A DNA stretch of 51,919 nt from Bacteroidales bacterium (lineage in GTDB: Bacteria; Bacteroidota; Bacteroidia; Bacteroidales; GWA2-32-17), in the NCBI GenBank assembly GCA_026417155.1, contig JAOADU010000055.1, forward strand, positions 1 through 51,919, written 5' to 3'. Below are positions 10,055 to 18,007 of the stretch, piece by piece. Within the stretch, counting starts at the first letter, position 1; each line of letters starts with the position of its first letter. A model generated the notes under the pieces. It was given only the letters and a program-made list of their open reading frames with translations. It ran no database searches and was not told where the DNA came from. The position numbers and the translations under genes were made by a program.

Positions 10055-11217
10055 TAAAATCAATACCATATGGCAAGCAGTATATTACAGAAGAAGATAT
10101 ACAAGCAGTAATTGAAGTATTAAAATCGGATTATTTAACACAGGGTCCTACGATAGAACAATTCGAACAAGCATTTGCTCAGTATATTGGAAGTAAGTAT
10201 GCAGTTGCAGTAGCTAATGGAACAGCAGCATTACATTTAGCTGTATTAGCACTAAATTTAGAGAAAGGAAAAAAAGTTATAACAACTCCCATAACTTTTG
10301 CAGCATCTGCCAATTGTGTATTATATGCAGGTGGCGAAGTAGAGTTTGTAGATATTGATCCAAAAACATATACAATAGATATAAATAAGATAGACTATCT
10401 TTTAAAGCGTTTAAAGTCGAATGAAGTTAGGGGCATTATTCCTGTCGATTTAGCGGGATACCCTGTAAACATGGAAGACTTGAAGCAAATTGCTGAAAGA
10501 TATGGTCTTTGGCTATTAGAAGATGCTTGTCATGCTCCCGGTGGTGCTTTTAAGGATTCAGAAGGGAACTGGCAACAATGCGGAAATGGTACATATAGCG
10601 ATGCTGCCATTTTTTCATTTCATCCCGTTAAGCATATTGCAACGGGCGAGGGCGGAATGATTACGACAAACAATAAAGATTTGTACGAAAAATTGAAAAT
10701 ATTGCGTACGCATGGTATCACAAGAGACAAAAATTTATTATCACGATACGATGGTGGATGGTACTATGAAATGCAAATGCTGGGTTTTAATTATCGAATT
10801 ACAGATATTCAAGCAGCTTTGGGCATTAGTCAATTAAAAAGAGCACAACAAGGGTTAATACGCCGTAGGCAAATAGCTCAAGTTTACTTAAAAGAATTAT
10901 CGAATGTAGGTGATATTGTATTACCCTATAGCAACGACACAATTAAACACGCTTATCATTTATTTATTATTCAAACTAATTATAGAAAAGAGTTATACGA
11001 ATTTTTACGAACAAAAAATATCTTTTGCCAAGTACATTATATTCCAATTCACACGTTTCCTTTTTATCAGCAATTTGGTTGGAAATGGGGCGATTTTCCT
11101 GTAGCCGAATCGTATTATCAAAAGTGCTTGAGCTTACCAATGTTTCCAACTTTATCGGATGATGAAATTAGTTATGTAATTCATTGTATTAAAGCATTTT
11201 TTCAAAATAAAGAGTAA
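10051..11217 (+). CDS. pseC: UDP-4-amino-4,6-dideoxy-N-acetyl-beta-L-altrosamine transaminase
   Basis: This 388-residue DegT/DnrJ/EryC1-type PLP enzyme begins IPYGKQYITEEDIQAVIEVL, the PseC N-terminal pattern. The PLP-lysine segment is SFHPVKHIATGEGG, and FNYRITDIQAALG is the conserved dimer/active-site block. It should aminate the PseB product at C4. It overlaps pseB by 4 bases. The length and motifs fit PseC better than a generic DegT sugar aminotransferase, and the direct coupling to pseB strengthens the call. A separate promoter-like element follows, so the operon probably ends here. Confidence 0.92.
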   Translation: MIKSIPYGKQYITEEDIQAVIEVLKSDYLTQGPTIEQFEQAFAQYIGSKYAVAVANGTAALHLAVLALNLEKGKKVITTPITFAASANCVLYAGGEVEFVDIDPKTYTIDINKIDYLLKRLKSNEVRGIIPVDLAGYPVNMEDLKQIAERYGLWLLEDACHAPGGAFKDSEGNWQQCGNGTYSDAAIFSFHPVKHIATGEGGMITTNNKDLYEKLKILRTHGITRDKNLLSRYDGGWYYEMQMLGFNYRITDIQAALGISQLKRAQQGLIRRRQIAQVYLKELSNVGDIVLPYSNDTIKHAYHLFIIQTNYRKELYEFLRTKNIFCQVHYIPIHTFPFYQQFGWKWGDFPVAESYYQKCLSLPMFPTLSDDEISYVIHCIKAFFQNKE

Positions 11218-11259
11218 ATTTAAAGCAGAAATGAAATCATTAATTGATACATTTTTTCT

Positions 11260-11267
11260 TAATTTTG
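11260..11267 (+). promoter_or_regulatory. Probable -7 promoter element for the SpoIIE phosphatase gene
   Basis: TAATTTTG matches TAnnTTTG and lies 19 bases before the ATG at 11287, in the 69-base gap after pseC. No convincing -33 element was seen. It suggests that the phosphatase/radical SAM pair is transcribed apart from pseBC. Confidence 0.45.
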
Positions 11268-11286
11268 TTATTAAATAAAGCTTTGT

Positions 11287-12690
11287 ATGCTTCCCAAATG
11301 GCTAACCATAGATTTCGAAGATGAAAACAAGTTTCGATTATTTTTATCAAAGACATTCATGATAATCGGAATTTTAGCGGTAAGCTATTTTATGTTTAGG
11401 GCGTTTTATTTGCATAATATAATTTTAGGTTATGGTTTATTGGTAGTAAATGTGCTACTAATTTTATTTTTTATTTACGTAATTAAAACGAGTAATCATA
11501 TAGTTGCTGGTCATTCTGTATCAACTTTAATGCTTTCTTTATCCTTGTTTTTAATTTACAATGGTGGAGAAAATTTAACAGGTCCATTATGGGCTTATAC
11601 GGTTCCTATATCTTCGTTTTCTACTACAGGAAAGAAAATAGGTGTTATTCATGTAGCTATTTTGTTTGTTTTTTTAATTTTTGCATTTATATTATTTCCA
11701 CAATATTTTCCACCATACGATGCTACTTTTAAGCTTCGGCTTATTGTAAGTTTATTGATAAATACTATGTTAATTTTCTTTTTTGAATACTCTCGTAGTG
11801 CGATTTATTCTAATATGCTACGTTCGCGTGAAGAAAAAAATCGTTTAATAGAAACGATTAGCCAGCAAAATACTGAGCTAAACATACAGAAACAATCGTT
11901 ACAAAAACTTTATCAAGAAATTGAGCAAAAAAATATTTTTATTACCGATAGTATTAAATATGCACGACGCATACAGGCTTCTGTAATGCCCCAAGAACGT
12001 TGTTTTGAACAATTGTTTTCGCAACATTTTATTTTAAACAGTCCTAAAAATATCATTTCAGGCGACTTCTATTATTTGCATAAAAATAATGATGTAATAT
12101 CAATTGCCGTAGGCGATTGTTCGGGTCATGGAGTGCCAGGAGCGTACCTTAGTTTAATATCATTAGTTTTTTTAGATCAGATTTTTAAAACGCATTCAGA
12201 AACTAACAATGCCGAAAAACTTCACCTGCTCGAATCAAAAATTATGGAATTACTTAAAATAAATTTTTCCGAATTTAATAATGATAGCATAGAATTGTCA
12301 TTATGCAGCATAGATACAAAAAATAAAATTATTAATTGTTCGCTTTCGAATCAGGATTTAATATTACAAATTGATGATAATGCTCCGATGGTAATTTGCG
12401 GACAACCTTTTTCGTTATGCGATAGACAGCCCGATGAAATATTTACAGTTCAAAGTTTTTCATTTAAAGAAAAAGTAAAAATGGTGTTATTTACCGATGG
12501 ATTTGCCGATCAATTAAACGAACAATCTAAGAAGTTTTCAAAAGCTAAAATGTATAAGCTAATTGAACATAATATTCAAAACAATTTTCATGAGCTTAAG
12601 CAGATGCTTGAATATGAACTTGTTCAATGGAGAAAGAATACAAAACAAACCGATGATATTTGTGTAATAGGAATTAATTACTTTGGGTAG
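11287..12690 (+). CDS. Membrane-anchored SpoIIE-type PP2C serine/threonine phosphatase (SiaA-like)
   Basis: The 467-residue protein has five or six hydrophobic segments in residues 15-175 and a charged coiled-coil linker at about 178-215 (ISQQNTELNIQKQSLQKLYQ). The linker leads into SIKYARRIQASVMP, the usual entry to a SpoIIE domain. The PP2C metal-binding motifs are all present: SGDFYYL, GDCSGHGVPGA, FTDGFADQ and TDDICVIG, so it should be catalytically active. It probably senses a membrane signal and dephosphorylates a partner protein. A SiaB-like kinase and SiaC lie about 5 kb downstream on the same strand, which makes SiaC a plausible substrate by analogy with Pseudomonas SiaA. This link is inferred. 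A radical SAM gene follows after 12 bases. Confidence 0.87.
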   Translation: MLPKWLTIDFEDENKFRLFLSKTFMIIGILAVSYFMFRAFYLHNIILGYGLLVVNVLLILFFIYVIKTSNHIVAGHSVSTLMLSLSLFLIYNGGENLTGPLWAYTVPISSFSTTGKKIGVIHVAILFVFLIFAFILFPQYFPPYDATFKLRLIVSLLINTMLIFFFEYSRSAIYSNMLRSREEKNRLIETISQQNTELNIQKQSLQKLYQEIEQKNIFITDSIKYARRIQASVMPQERCFEQLFSQHFILNSPKNIISGDFYYLHKNNDVISIAVGDCSGHGVPGAYLSLISLVFLDQIFKTHSETNNAEKLHLLESKIMELLKINFSEFNNDSIELSLCSIDTKNKIINCSLSNQDLILQIDDNAPMVICGQPFSLCDRQPDEIFTVQSFSFKEKVKMVLFTDGFADQLNEQSKKFSKAKMYKLIEHNIQNNFHELKQMLEYELVQWRKNTKQTDDICVIGINYFG

Positions 12691-12702
12691 AAAAAAATAA
12701 TC

Positions 12703-13812
12703 ATGTTTCATACGCTGTATTTAGAATTAACAAGGCGATGTAATTTTGCATGTCCGTATTGTTCAAGCGGGTCAAATAACAAAAGTTTGTGGGAAGAAGA
12801 AAAAAATGTTTCCGAATTGGTAAAATATATTTTAAATCCTGCTAAAGATATAGGAACGAATTTTATTGACTTTTCAGGAGGCGAACCCTTTTTATATTCT
12901 CATTTTTTCGAGCTACTTGCGATAAGTAATCAAATGGGCTTTAAAATAGGTATTTCTACAAATGGTTCGCTTATTACTTCAGAAATAATTAAAGAGTTAA
13001 AAAAAATATTAAACAACAACTTATTGATATCGCTTGGCATCAATTCTTTCGATAGTAAAAATGCAGAAACACGGTGCAAAGAAACATCATTTTTTTTGGA
13101 AAAATTGGAATTATTACTATCGCATGGAGTTAATGTGAACATATCTATTACGATGGGAAAATTTAATTGTGAAACATTTGCCAATAGTTTAAAACATATC
13201 AGAGAAATGAGCTTGCCGTTTAATCGAATACCGTTTGCTCCTCGTAACTCAAAAGAAATGTCGCATATGTTCGATAAACAAATATTAAAAAATTATTTAC
13301 ATCCTGCTTTAATGGAAAGCTTTCATGGTTTAGTGAGTTTCGTACCTTTTTTTCTCAACCCTAACGATTATGAGCAAATCACCTCACAAAAAGCTTTTGA
13401 AACGCCCGTGCCTTTAAATCCTTCAATTGGGTGTTGGGTTGGTTCGTTTTATGCAATTAACCCTCGTGGCGATGTGGCACCATGTCCATTATTGTCCGAT
13501 AATGTTTCGGTAGGGAATGTTTATCATACGCCTTTACAAGATATTTTATTTCATTCGGAACTCATGAAAGCTATTACAAACAGAGATAATTTAAAAGGGA
13601 AATGTGGAACCTGTAAATATCGTTGGACATGTGGTGGCTGTAGAGTAATGGCGTATTATCGGAGCAATGATATTTTTGCCGAAGATCCTACCTGTTTTAT
13701 TGACGAATTGAGTACTGACGAATTAAATAATTTAGAAAAACAAACCCGCAAGCATTTTAGAAATTTTGTGCGAATGAATGAAATTAATAAATCGCGAATG
13801 AAATCATCCTAA
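12703..13812 (+). CDS. Radical SAM/SPASM domain protein
   Basis: The 369-residue protein carries the radical SAM CxxxCxxC motif near its start (C13, C17 and C20 in TRRCNFACPYC), then FSGGEPFLY (the GGE SAM-binding motif). A C-terminal SPASM-like cluster follows: GCWVG, VAPCPLL, CGTCKYRWTCGGCR and a last Cys in DPTC. This predicts one SAM-binding and one or two auxiliary 4Fe-4S clusters, as in enzymes that modify peptides, proteins or cofactors. It lies 12 bases after the SpoIIE phosphatase and probably shares its transcript. No precursor peptide gene is visible nearby, so the substrate is unknown. Its 3' end overlaps the convergent acyltransferase gene by 9 bases. Confidence 0.86.
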   Translation: MFHTLYLELTRRCNFACPYCSSGSNNKSLWEEEKNVSELVKYILNPAKDIGTNFIDFSGGEPFLYSHFFELLAISNQMGFKIGISTNGSLITSEIIKELKKILNNNLLISLGINSFDSKNAETRCKETSFFLEKLELLLSHGVNVNISITMGKFNCETFANSLKHIREMSLPFNRIPFAPRNSKEMSHMFDKQILKNYLHPALMESFHGLVSFVPFFLNPNDYEQITSQKAFETPVPLNPSIGCWVGSFYAINPRGDVAPCPLLSDNVSVGNVYHTPLQDILFHSELMKAITNRDNLKGKCGTCKYRWTCGGCRVMAYYRSNDIFAEDPTCFIDELSTDELNNLEKQTRKHFRNFVRMNEINKSRMKSS

Positions 13813-14403
13813 AAATGTTTCAAAATCAGCAACATCTCTATTGACTACGACATTTGAACCAATAAATGCATTATTCCCGATAGTAACGTGTGGATGTACC
13901 ACTGCTCCAACGCTTATGTATGAATAGCTACCTATATTACAAGGACCAACGACATTGGCACCTGGACCAATATTTACAAAATTGCCTAATTGTACCTGAT
14001 GACCAATAGTGCAATTTATGTGTATAGCACAACTAGTTCCCAATTTTACACCATGAGATATACCTGCCGATGGTTCTATTATGCAACCTTCGAATGGTTG
14101 TAAGAATGGAAAAACATGAGCTTTTTTTGAAATAACATTTACAGGGATGCCACCCCATTGTATTATTAAGTTATATTTTTTAGATCGCAATCTGGGATGT
14201 CCTATGGAAACAATAAAGTAAGGATTTTTGTGTAAATAGTTGATCTGTTCGTTTTTATCGGTAATTATATCAAATTTGTCGAAAATTTTTTGTTGTGTTT
14301 TTTGTTTATCATCGTCGAAGAATACAATTTCATCATTATAGCCGTTGTCGAGCAATATGGCTAAAGTTTCTAATCCTAAAGCTCCAGCACCTACAATTAT
14401 CAT
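13804..14403 (-). CDS. PglD/NeuD-like sugar O/N-acyltransferase (left-handed beta-helix)
   Basis: The 199-residue protein has an N-terminal Rossmann-like domain (MIIVGAGALGLETLAILLDN) that binds the nucleotide sugar. From about residue 105 come hexapeptide repeats (SAGISHGVKLGTSCAIHINC, IGHQVQLGNFVNIGPGANV, IGSYSYISVGAVV), the PglD/NeuD architecture. It probably transfers an acyl group from acyl-CoA to an amino sugar. It overlaps the upstream aminotransferase gene by 4 bases (ATGA), so the pair probably acts in sequence: the aminotransferase makes the amine and this enzyme acylates it. It is the last gene of a three-gene minus-strand sugar operon. The exact sugar cannot be read from the sequence. 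Confidence 0.85.
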   Translation of the reverse strand: MIIVGAGALGLETLAILLDNGYNDEIVFFDDDKQKTQQKIFDKFDIITDKNEQINYLHKNPYFIVSIGHPRLRSKKYNLIIQWGGIPVNVISKKAHVFPFLQPFEGCIIEPSAGISHGVKLGTSCAIHINCTIGHQVQLGNFVNIGPGANVVGPCNIGSYSYISVGAVVHPHVTIGNNAFIGSNVVVNRDVADFETFLG

Positions 14404-15506
14404 GGTTTAAAAGTTTTTATGCAATTACAAATATGCAATTGTTCATTTTCGGTCAATTCGGGGTATAAGGGAAGGGATAATACTTCTGATGTTAATTGTC
14501 TTGCATGAAGTATTTGTTCTGCCCTAAATGAATATGAGTTGATAAGTGAGTAATCAAACAACAATTTGGGATAATGTACCATTACTTGTATGCCATTTGC
14601 TTCTAAATGTTTTTTCAGCAAATCGCGAAAGGGGCTTTTAATAACGAATTTATGAAAAGTATGCGATACATTGGTCGAAAATTTTGGTAATTCTATAAAT
14701 AGTAGTGATGAAAGCTCATGAATGTATTTATGGGCAATAGATTGTCTTTGATTTATAATAGAATTTATATGTTCAAGCTGCCATAGCAGTAATTTAGCCT
14801 GAAATGTGGATATACGACTATTGAAGCCAACGTGGATAAAGTTATTTTCTTTTTTGCCATGATAGCGTAGTTGCTTTATGTATTGATAAATGCTGTAATC
14901 GTCGGTAAGAATTACACCTCCAGTGCCAAATGCATGAATAATTTTCGATGGGTCGAAGCTAATACAACTTATATTTCCCCAGCTTCCCGATGGGCGATTA
15001 TTGATATTTACACCAAGAGCTTGTGCGGCATCTTCTATAAAAAATATGTGATTTTCTCGACACCATTGTTCAATTTCAGAATAATCTTGAGTGCTTCCAA
15101 ATAATGGTACACTTATTAACGCTTTGGTGTGAGAAGTTCTTTTTTGTTTTATTTCATTAAGACTAATGGAAAAATCATTTTTTTGCAAATCTAAAAAAAC
15201 AGGACATGCACCAACACGTAAAATTGCCGATAGAGTTGAAATAAATGAAAAAGAAGGGAGTAAAACTTCGTCTCCTTTACCTATACCGAGTGAAAGAAGA
15301 CTAAAATACAAAGCATCGGTGCAACTTCCAACAGAAACAGCATATTTGCGATGACAATATTGAGCTATTGCATGTTCGAACTCTTCAATTTCTTTTCCGT
15401 CAAGAAAAAAACCATTTGAAAATGATTTGTGTAATAACTGTTGTATAACAAAAGCATGCTGTTCGTAAAAACGTTTTAATCCGTAATATGGAATCGAATA
15501 ATTCAT
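14400..15506 (-). CDS. DegT/DnrJ/EryC1 family sugar aminotransferase
   Basis: This is a 368-residue PLP-dependent aminotransferase. Key segments are VGSCTDALYFSLLSLGIGKG (cofactor phosphate-binding region), FIEDAAQALG (Asp contacting the pyridine nitrogen), and SFDPSKIIHAFGTGG with the PLP lysine in SK. FNSRISTFQAKLL is the conserved block before the C-terminal domain. It should aminate a nucleotide-linked keto sugar. It overlaps both neighbours: one base with the epimerase upstream and four with the PglD-like acyltransferase downstream. That coupling points to one pathway making an N-acylated amino-deoxy sugar for a surface glycan. Confidence 0.9.
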   Translation of the reverse strand: MNYSIPYYGLKRFYEQHAFVIQQLLHKSFSNGFFLDGKEIEEFEHAIAQYCHRKYAVSVGSCTDALYFSLLSLGIGKGDEVLLPSFSFISTLSAILRVGACPVFLDLQKNDFSISLNEIKQKRTSHTKALISVPLFGSTQDYSEIEQWCRENHIFFIEDAAQALGVNINNRPSGSWGNISCISFDPSKIIHAFGTGGVILTDDYSIYQYIKQLRYHGKKENNFIHVGFNSRISTFQAKLLLWQLEHINSIINQRQSIAHKYIHELSSLLFIELPKFSTNVSHTFHKFVIKSPFRDLLKKHLEANGIQVMVHYPKLLFDYSLINSYSFRAEQILHARQLTSEVLSLPLYPELTENEQLHICNCIKTFKP

Positions 15507-16495
15507 TAATACAAACCGATATGGTGTTTAAGAAAATCTCGATAAAACATCATTCCTTGTTCTAAATCAACCTGTGGTCTGTAGTTTAACATTTCTTTTG
15601 CTTTCGTAATATTCATAGCACCTCTGTTTGGTCGAAAAGGTTTGCACTCGTTCGATATAATTTTAACATCAGGAAACATTTGTTTTACAATTTGGGCAAG
15701 CTCAGCTATTTTTCTGCCTTGTCCATAAGAAATGTTAAAAATTTGATGGATAGACTTAGGATTGTTTATGGCCAATGAAATTCCTTGACACAAATCTTCT
15801 ATGTATGTAAAGTCAAGTTCATGTAACCCTCCGTTGTCTAACTCGATTGTACCGTGTTCAAATCCTTTTCGCAAAAATATTTCTGTAACGCGTAAATTGC
15901 AGTCGGTAGGTCCGTAAACTGCCGACGGACGGATAATTGTAAATGGTAAATTGTATTTTTTATGATATTGTTGAATAATAATCTCGTTGGCTAATTTGAA
16001 CGCGCCATATCCATCTATGGGATGGCATGCTTGTTCTTCGCTTGCAGGAATTATTTTGCCAGCATCGTCTCGTAAAAAATTTCCATATACCATGGAGGAA
16101 CTAATATAAATATACTGAGAAAGATTGATAGGAGAAGTACGAATAGTTTCAAGCAACTGAAATTGTGAATCGAAAATATCTTGTTTTGCTTGAGAGGGGT
16201 TAATATCGGCAAGGAGGGCAACTGGCATAGAAGCAGCATTGACAATTATATCGGGTTTTATATTAACAACAAGTTGTTTGAACGATAAATCGTTCACATT
16301 GTTGATAAAACAGGGAATACCAAGATTGTTCAGTTCTTGCTGTCTGAGCATTGTATAGTAATTCCAAGCCTTGTAATTATTGGGGATGTAGTTAATTAGT
16401 GCATCAACAACATATATCTCAAATTGTGAGCATAATTTTCTTGATAAATGATATCCAATAAAACCTAAACCTCCAACAATGAGTATTTTTTTCAT
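15506..16495 (-). CDS. NAD-dependent epimerase/dehydratase (extended SDR)
   Basis: The 329-residue protein starts ILIVGGLGFIGYHLSRKL, an NAD-binding GxxGxxG motif. The catalytic site is present as YISSSMVYG with YGAFK (the YxxxK pair). IRPSAVYGPTD and the C-terminal block LNYRPQVDLEQGM fit sugar-nucleotide epimerase/dehydratases. It is the first gene of the minus-strand operon with a DegT aminotransferase and a PglD-like acyltransferase, so it probably supplies the keto or epimerised nucleotide sugar. The substrate cannot be assigned; it is not close to PglF/PseB, which are longer and have a different active site. Confidence 0.87.
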   Translation of the reverse strand: MKKILIVGGLGFIGYHLSRKLCSQFEIYVVDALINYIPNNYKAWNYYTMLRQQELNNLGIPCFINNVNDLSFKQLVVNIKPDIIVNAASMPVALLADINPSQAKQDIFDSQFQLLETIRTSPINLSQYIYISSSMVYGNFLRDDAGKIIPASEEQACHPIDGYGAFKLANEIIIQQYHKKYNLPFTIIRPSAVYGPTDCNLRVTEIFLRKGFEHGTIELDNGGLHELDFTYIEDLCQGISLAINNPKSIHQIFNISYGQGRKIAELAQIVKQMFPDVKIISNECKPFRPNRGAMNITKAKEMLNYRPQVDLEQGMMFYRDFLKHHIGLY

Positions 16496-16592
16496 CTATA
16501 TCAATAAAAAAATTTATTGTAAAGGTAATAAGTAATTCTATGTTTTGGAAAAATTAAAAAAAGAAGTATATATGTGTAAATAAAAAAAATTA

Positions 16593-16600
16593 TATATTTG
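16593..16600 (+). promoter_or_regulatory. Probable -7 promoter element for the DUF2795 gene
   Basis: TATATTTG matches TAnnTTTG, 45 bases before the ATG at 16645, within a very AT-rich stretch divergent from the epimerase gene. No clear -33 box was found. Confidence 0.5.
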
Positions 16601-16644
16601 CAAAAAATATCGCTAAGAGTAAAAAATCTAAAAATCAAATAGTT

Positions 16645-16866
16645 ATGTATTGGACTCTTGAATTAGCATCGAAACTTGAAGATGCACCATGGCCAGCAAC
16701 AAAAGAGGAGCTTATAGATTATGCAATGCGTAGTGGTGCTCCGTTAGAAGTAATTGAAAACCTTCAAGAACTTGAAGATGACGGCGAAATTTATGAAAGT
16801 ATTGAAGACATCTGGCCAGATTACCCTTCAAAAGAAGACTTTCTGTTTAATGAAGATGAATATTAA
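16645..16866 (+). CDS. DUF2795 family small acidic protein
   Basis: The 73-residue protein (MYWTLELASKLEDAPWPATK onward) matches the highly conserved DUF2795 family of Bacteroidota. It is strongly acidic, with a C-terminal half rich in Asp and Glu (LQELEDDGEIYESIEDIWPD), and has no signal peptide or membrane segment. Function is unknown; family members are compact helical proteins. It stands alone, with a promoter-like element upstream and a strong hairpin terminator 3 bases after its stop, which suggests an independent and perhaps abundant transcript. Confidence 0.9.
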   Translation: MYWTLELASKLEDAPWPATKEELIDYAMRSGAPLEVIENLQELEDDGEIYESIEDIWPDYPSKEDFLFNEDEY

Positions 16867-16870
16867 ACTA

Positions 16871-16893
16871 AACCGGCAAACGCCGGTTTTTTT
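16871..16893 (+). terminator. Rho-independent terminator after the DUF2795 gene
   Basis: A perfect 7-bp GC-rich stem (AACCGGC, loop AAAC, GCCGGTT) is followed by five more T residues. It starts 5 bases after the DUF2795 stop codon. Confidence 0.9.
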
Positions 16894-16908
16894 GTTATTT
16901 ACTTTTTA

Positions 16909-16916
16909 TAATTTTG
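16909..16916 (+). promoter_or_regulatory. Possible -7 promoter element for the NimA-like/siaBC operon
   Basis: TAATTTTG fits TAnnTTTG and lies between the DUF2795 terminator and the ATG at 16929. The leader would be only a few bases. A TTG at 16914 that could extend the next reading frame sits inside this element and is therefore an unlikely start. Confidence 0.35.
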
Positions 16917-16928
16917 TCAAAAAACTAT

Positions 16929-17408
16929 ATGCAATACCAACGAGATAAAGCTATCAAAGATATAGTCCGTAAAGAGGAAATGCTCGAAATCATTCAACAA
17001 TGTAAAATTTGCCATATTGGTTTTGTTGATGGCGAATATCCATATGTTTTAGGATTTAATTTCGGATTTGCCGATAATAAAATTTATTTACACTGTGCTA
17101 AAGAAGGACGAAAGCTCGAAATATTGAAAAAAAATAACAATGTGTGTGTGATGTTTGATACAGGACACGAATTTTTTCATCGTCACGAAACGGTTGCCTG
17201 TAGCTACCGTATGCGTTACAAGAGCGTAATGGTTATGGGCAAAGCACATTTCATAGACGATTACAACGAAAAAATTAACGCATTGAATATCATTATGAAG
17301 CAATACAGCGATAAAGAGTTTGAATATTCTAAACCTTCTGTTGATAATGTTCGAATTATTTGCATTGAAGTTGAAAAAATGACAGGGCGAAAATTTGAAT
17401 ATTTGTAA
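16929..17408 (+). CDS. Pyridoxamine 5'-phosphate oxidase-fold flavoprotein (NimA-like)
   Basis: This 159-residue protein fits the split-barrel FMN-binding family related to NimA. It begins MQYQRDKAIKDIVRKEEMLE, then CHIGFVDGEYPYVLGFNFGF and KIYLHCAKEGRKLEIL, the strands that bind FMN. YKSVMVMGKAHFIDD is the dimer-interface strand pair. It may reduce small aromatic or flavin-coupled substrates in the cytoplasm; nitroimidazole reduction is known only for some relatives. It is 26 bases upstream of the siaB-like gene, so the three genes up to siaC are probably one transcript. The functional tie to the Sia proteins is unclear. Confidence 0.85.
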   Translation: MQYQRDKAIKDIVRKEEMLEIIQQCKICHIGFVDGEYPYVLGFNFGFADNKIYLHCAKEGRKLEILKKNNNVCVMFDTGHEFFHRHETVACSYRMRYKSVMVMGKAHFIDDYNEKINALNIIMKQYSDKEFEYSKPSVDNVRIICIEVEKMTGRKFEYL

Positions 17409-17434
17409 AAAATAACTTATGTTTACAGCCGTAT

Positions 17435-17986
17435 ATGTTAAAATTTGAACAACATCGCTCACTTCAAATTGATGACTGGCTAAACGACCATTACAAAGGG
17501 CAGCTGGTTTATGCATATAAGGGAAGTATCAGCGCCGAAATAGTTTCACAGTGTTTAGAAAAAATTGAACAATATCTTCAACAGCAAAATTCATTAACCA
17601 CAAAACCCAAAACGGTTGTTCATATAGCTATAGAATTGTTGCAAAATATTTTTCATCATAGTTTGCCGTATTTTGGTGTAGAAAAATTTGGTGCAGTAAA
17701 AATTGTTCATTTACCTAATGGGCTTCAAATGGAATTCTTAAATGTAATCACAAAAGATAAAGCGATTTTACTGTACGAACGCATTCAACAATTAAATGTT
17801 TTAAGTAAAGATGAATTAAAGAAACTTCATTTACTTATTTTAAGCAACAACGAATATTCTACTAAGGGCGGAGGAGGTTTAGGATTGGTTGATGTTGCAA
17901 GAAAATTAAATACAAAATTATTAGCAGAATTTTATCCGTTCGAAAAAAATAATTATCTTTACCTTCTGAAAATTCATTTAATTTGA
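17435..17986 (+). CDS. siaB: SiaB family protein kinase (DUF6272)
   Basis: This 183-residue GHKL-fold protein has an N-box-like segment around residues 67-75 (ELLQNIFHH) and a glycine-rich G-box at 145-153 (GGGGLGLVD), the ATP-binding pattern of SiaB. SiaB-type kinases phosphorylate the small protein SiaC on threonine. The siaC gene follows after 21 bases, matching the siaBC order known from Pseudomonas siaABCD and from Bacteroidota genomes. A SpoIIE phosphatase that could reverse the phosphorylation lies about 4.7 kb upstream. No diguanylate cyclase gene is present here. Confidence 0.88.
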   Translation: MLKFEQHRSLQIDDWLNDHYKGQLVYAYKGSISAEIVSQCLEKIEQYLQQQNSLTTKPKTVVHIAIELLQNIFHHSLPYFGVEKFGAVKIVHLPNGLQMEFLNVITKDKAILLYERIQQLNVLSKDELKKLHLLILSNNEYSTKGGGGLGLVDVARKLNTKLLAEFYPFEKNNYLYLLKIHLI

Positions 17987-18007
17987 AAAAATAAAAATTA
18001 AAATACT

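Noticed and set aside
16754-16948. Small frame overlapping the DUF2795 gene
   Set aside because: It runs in another frame through the conserved DUF2795 gene and across its terminator.
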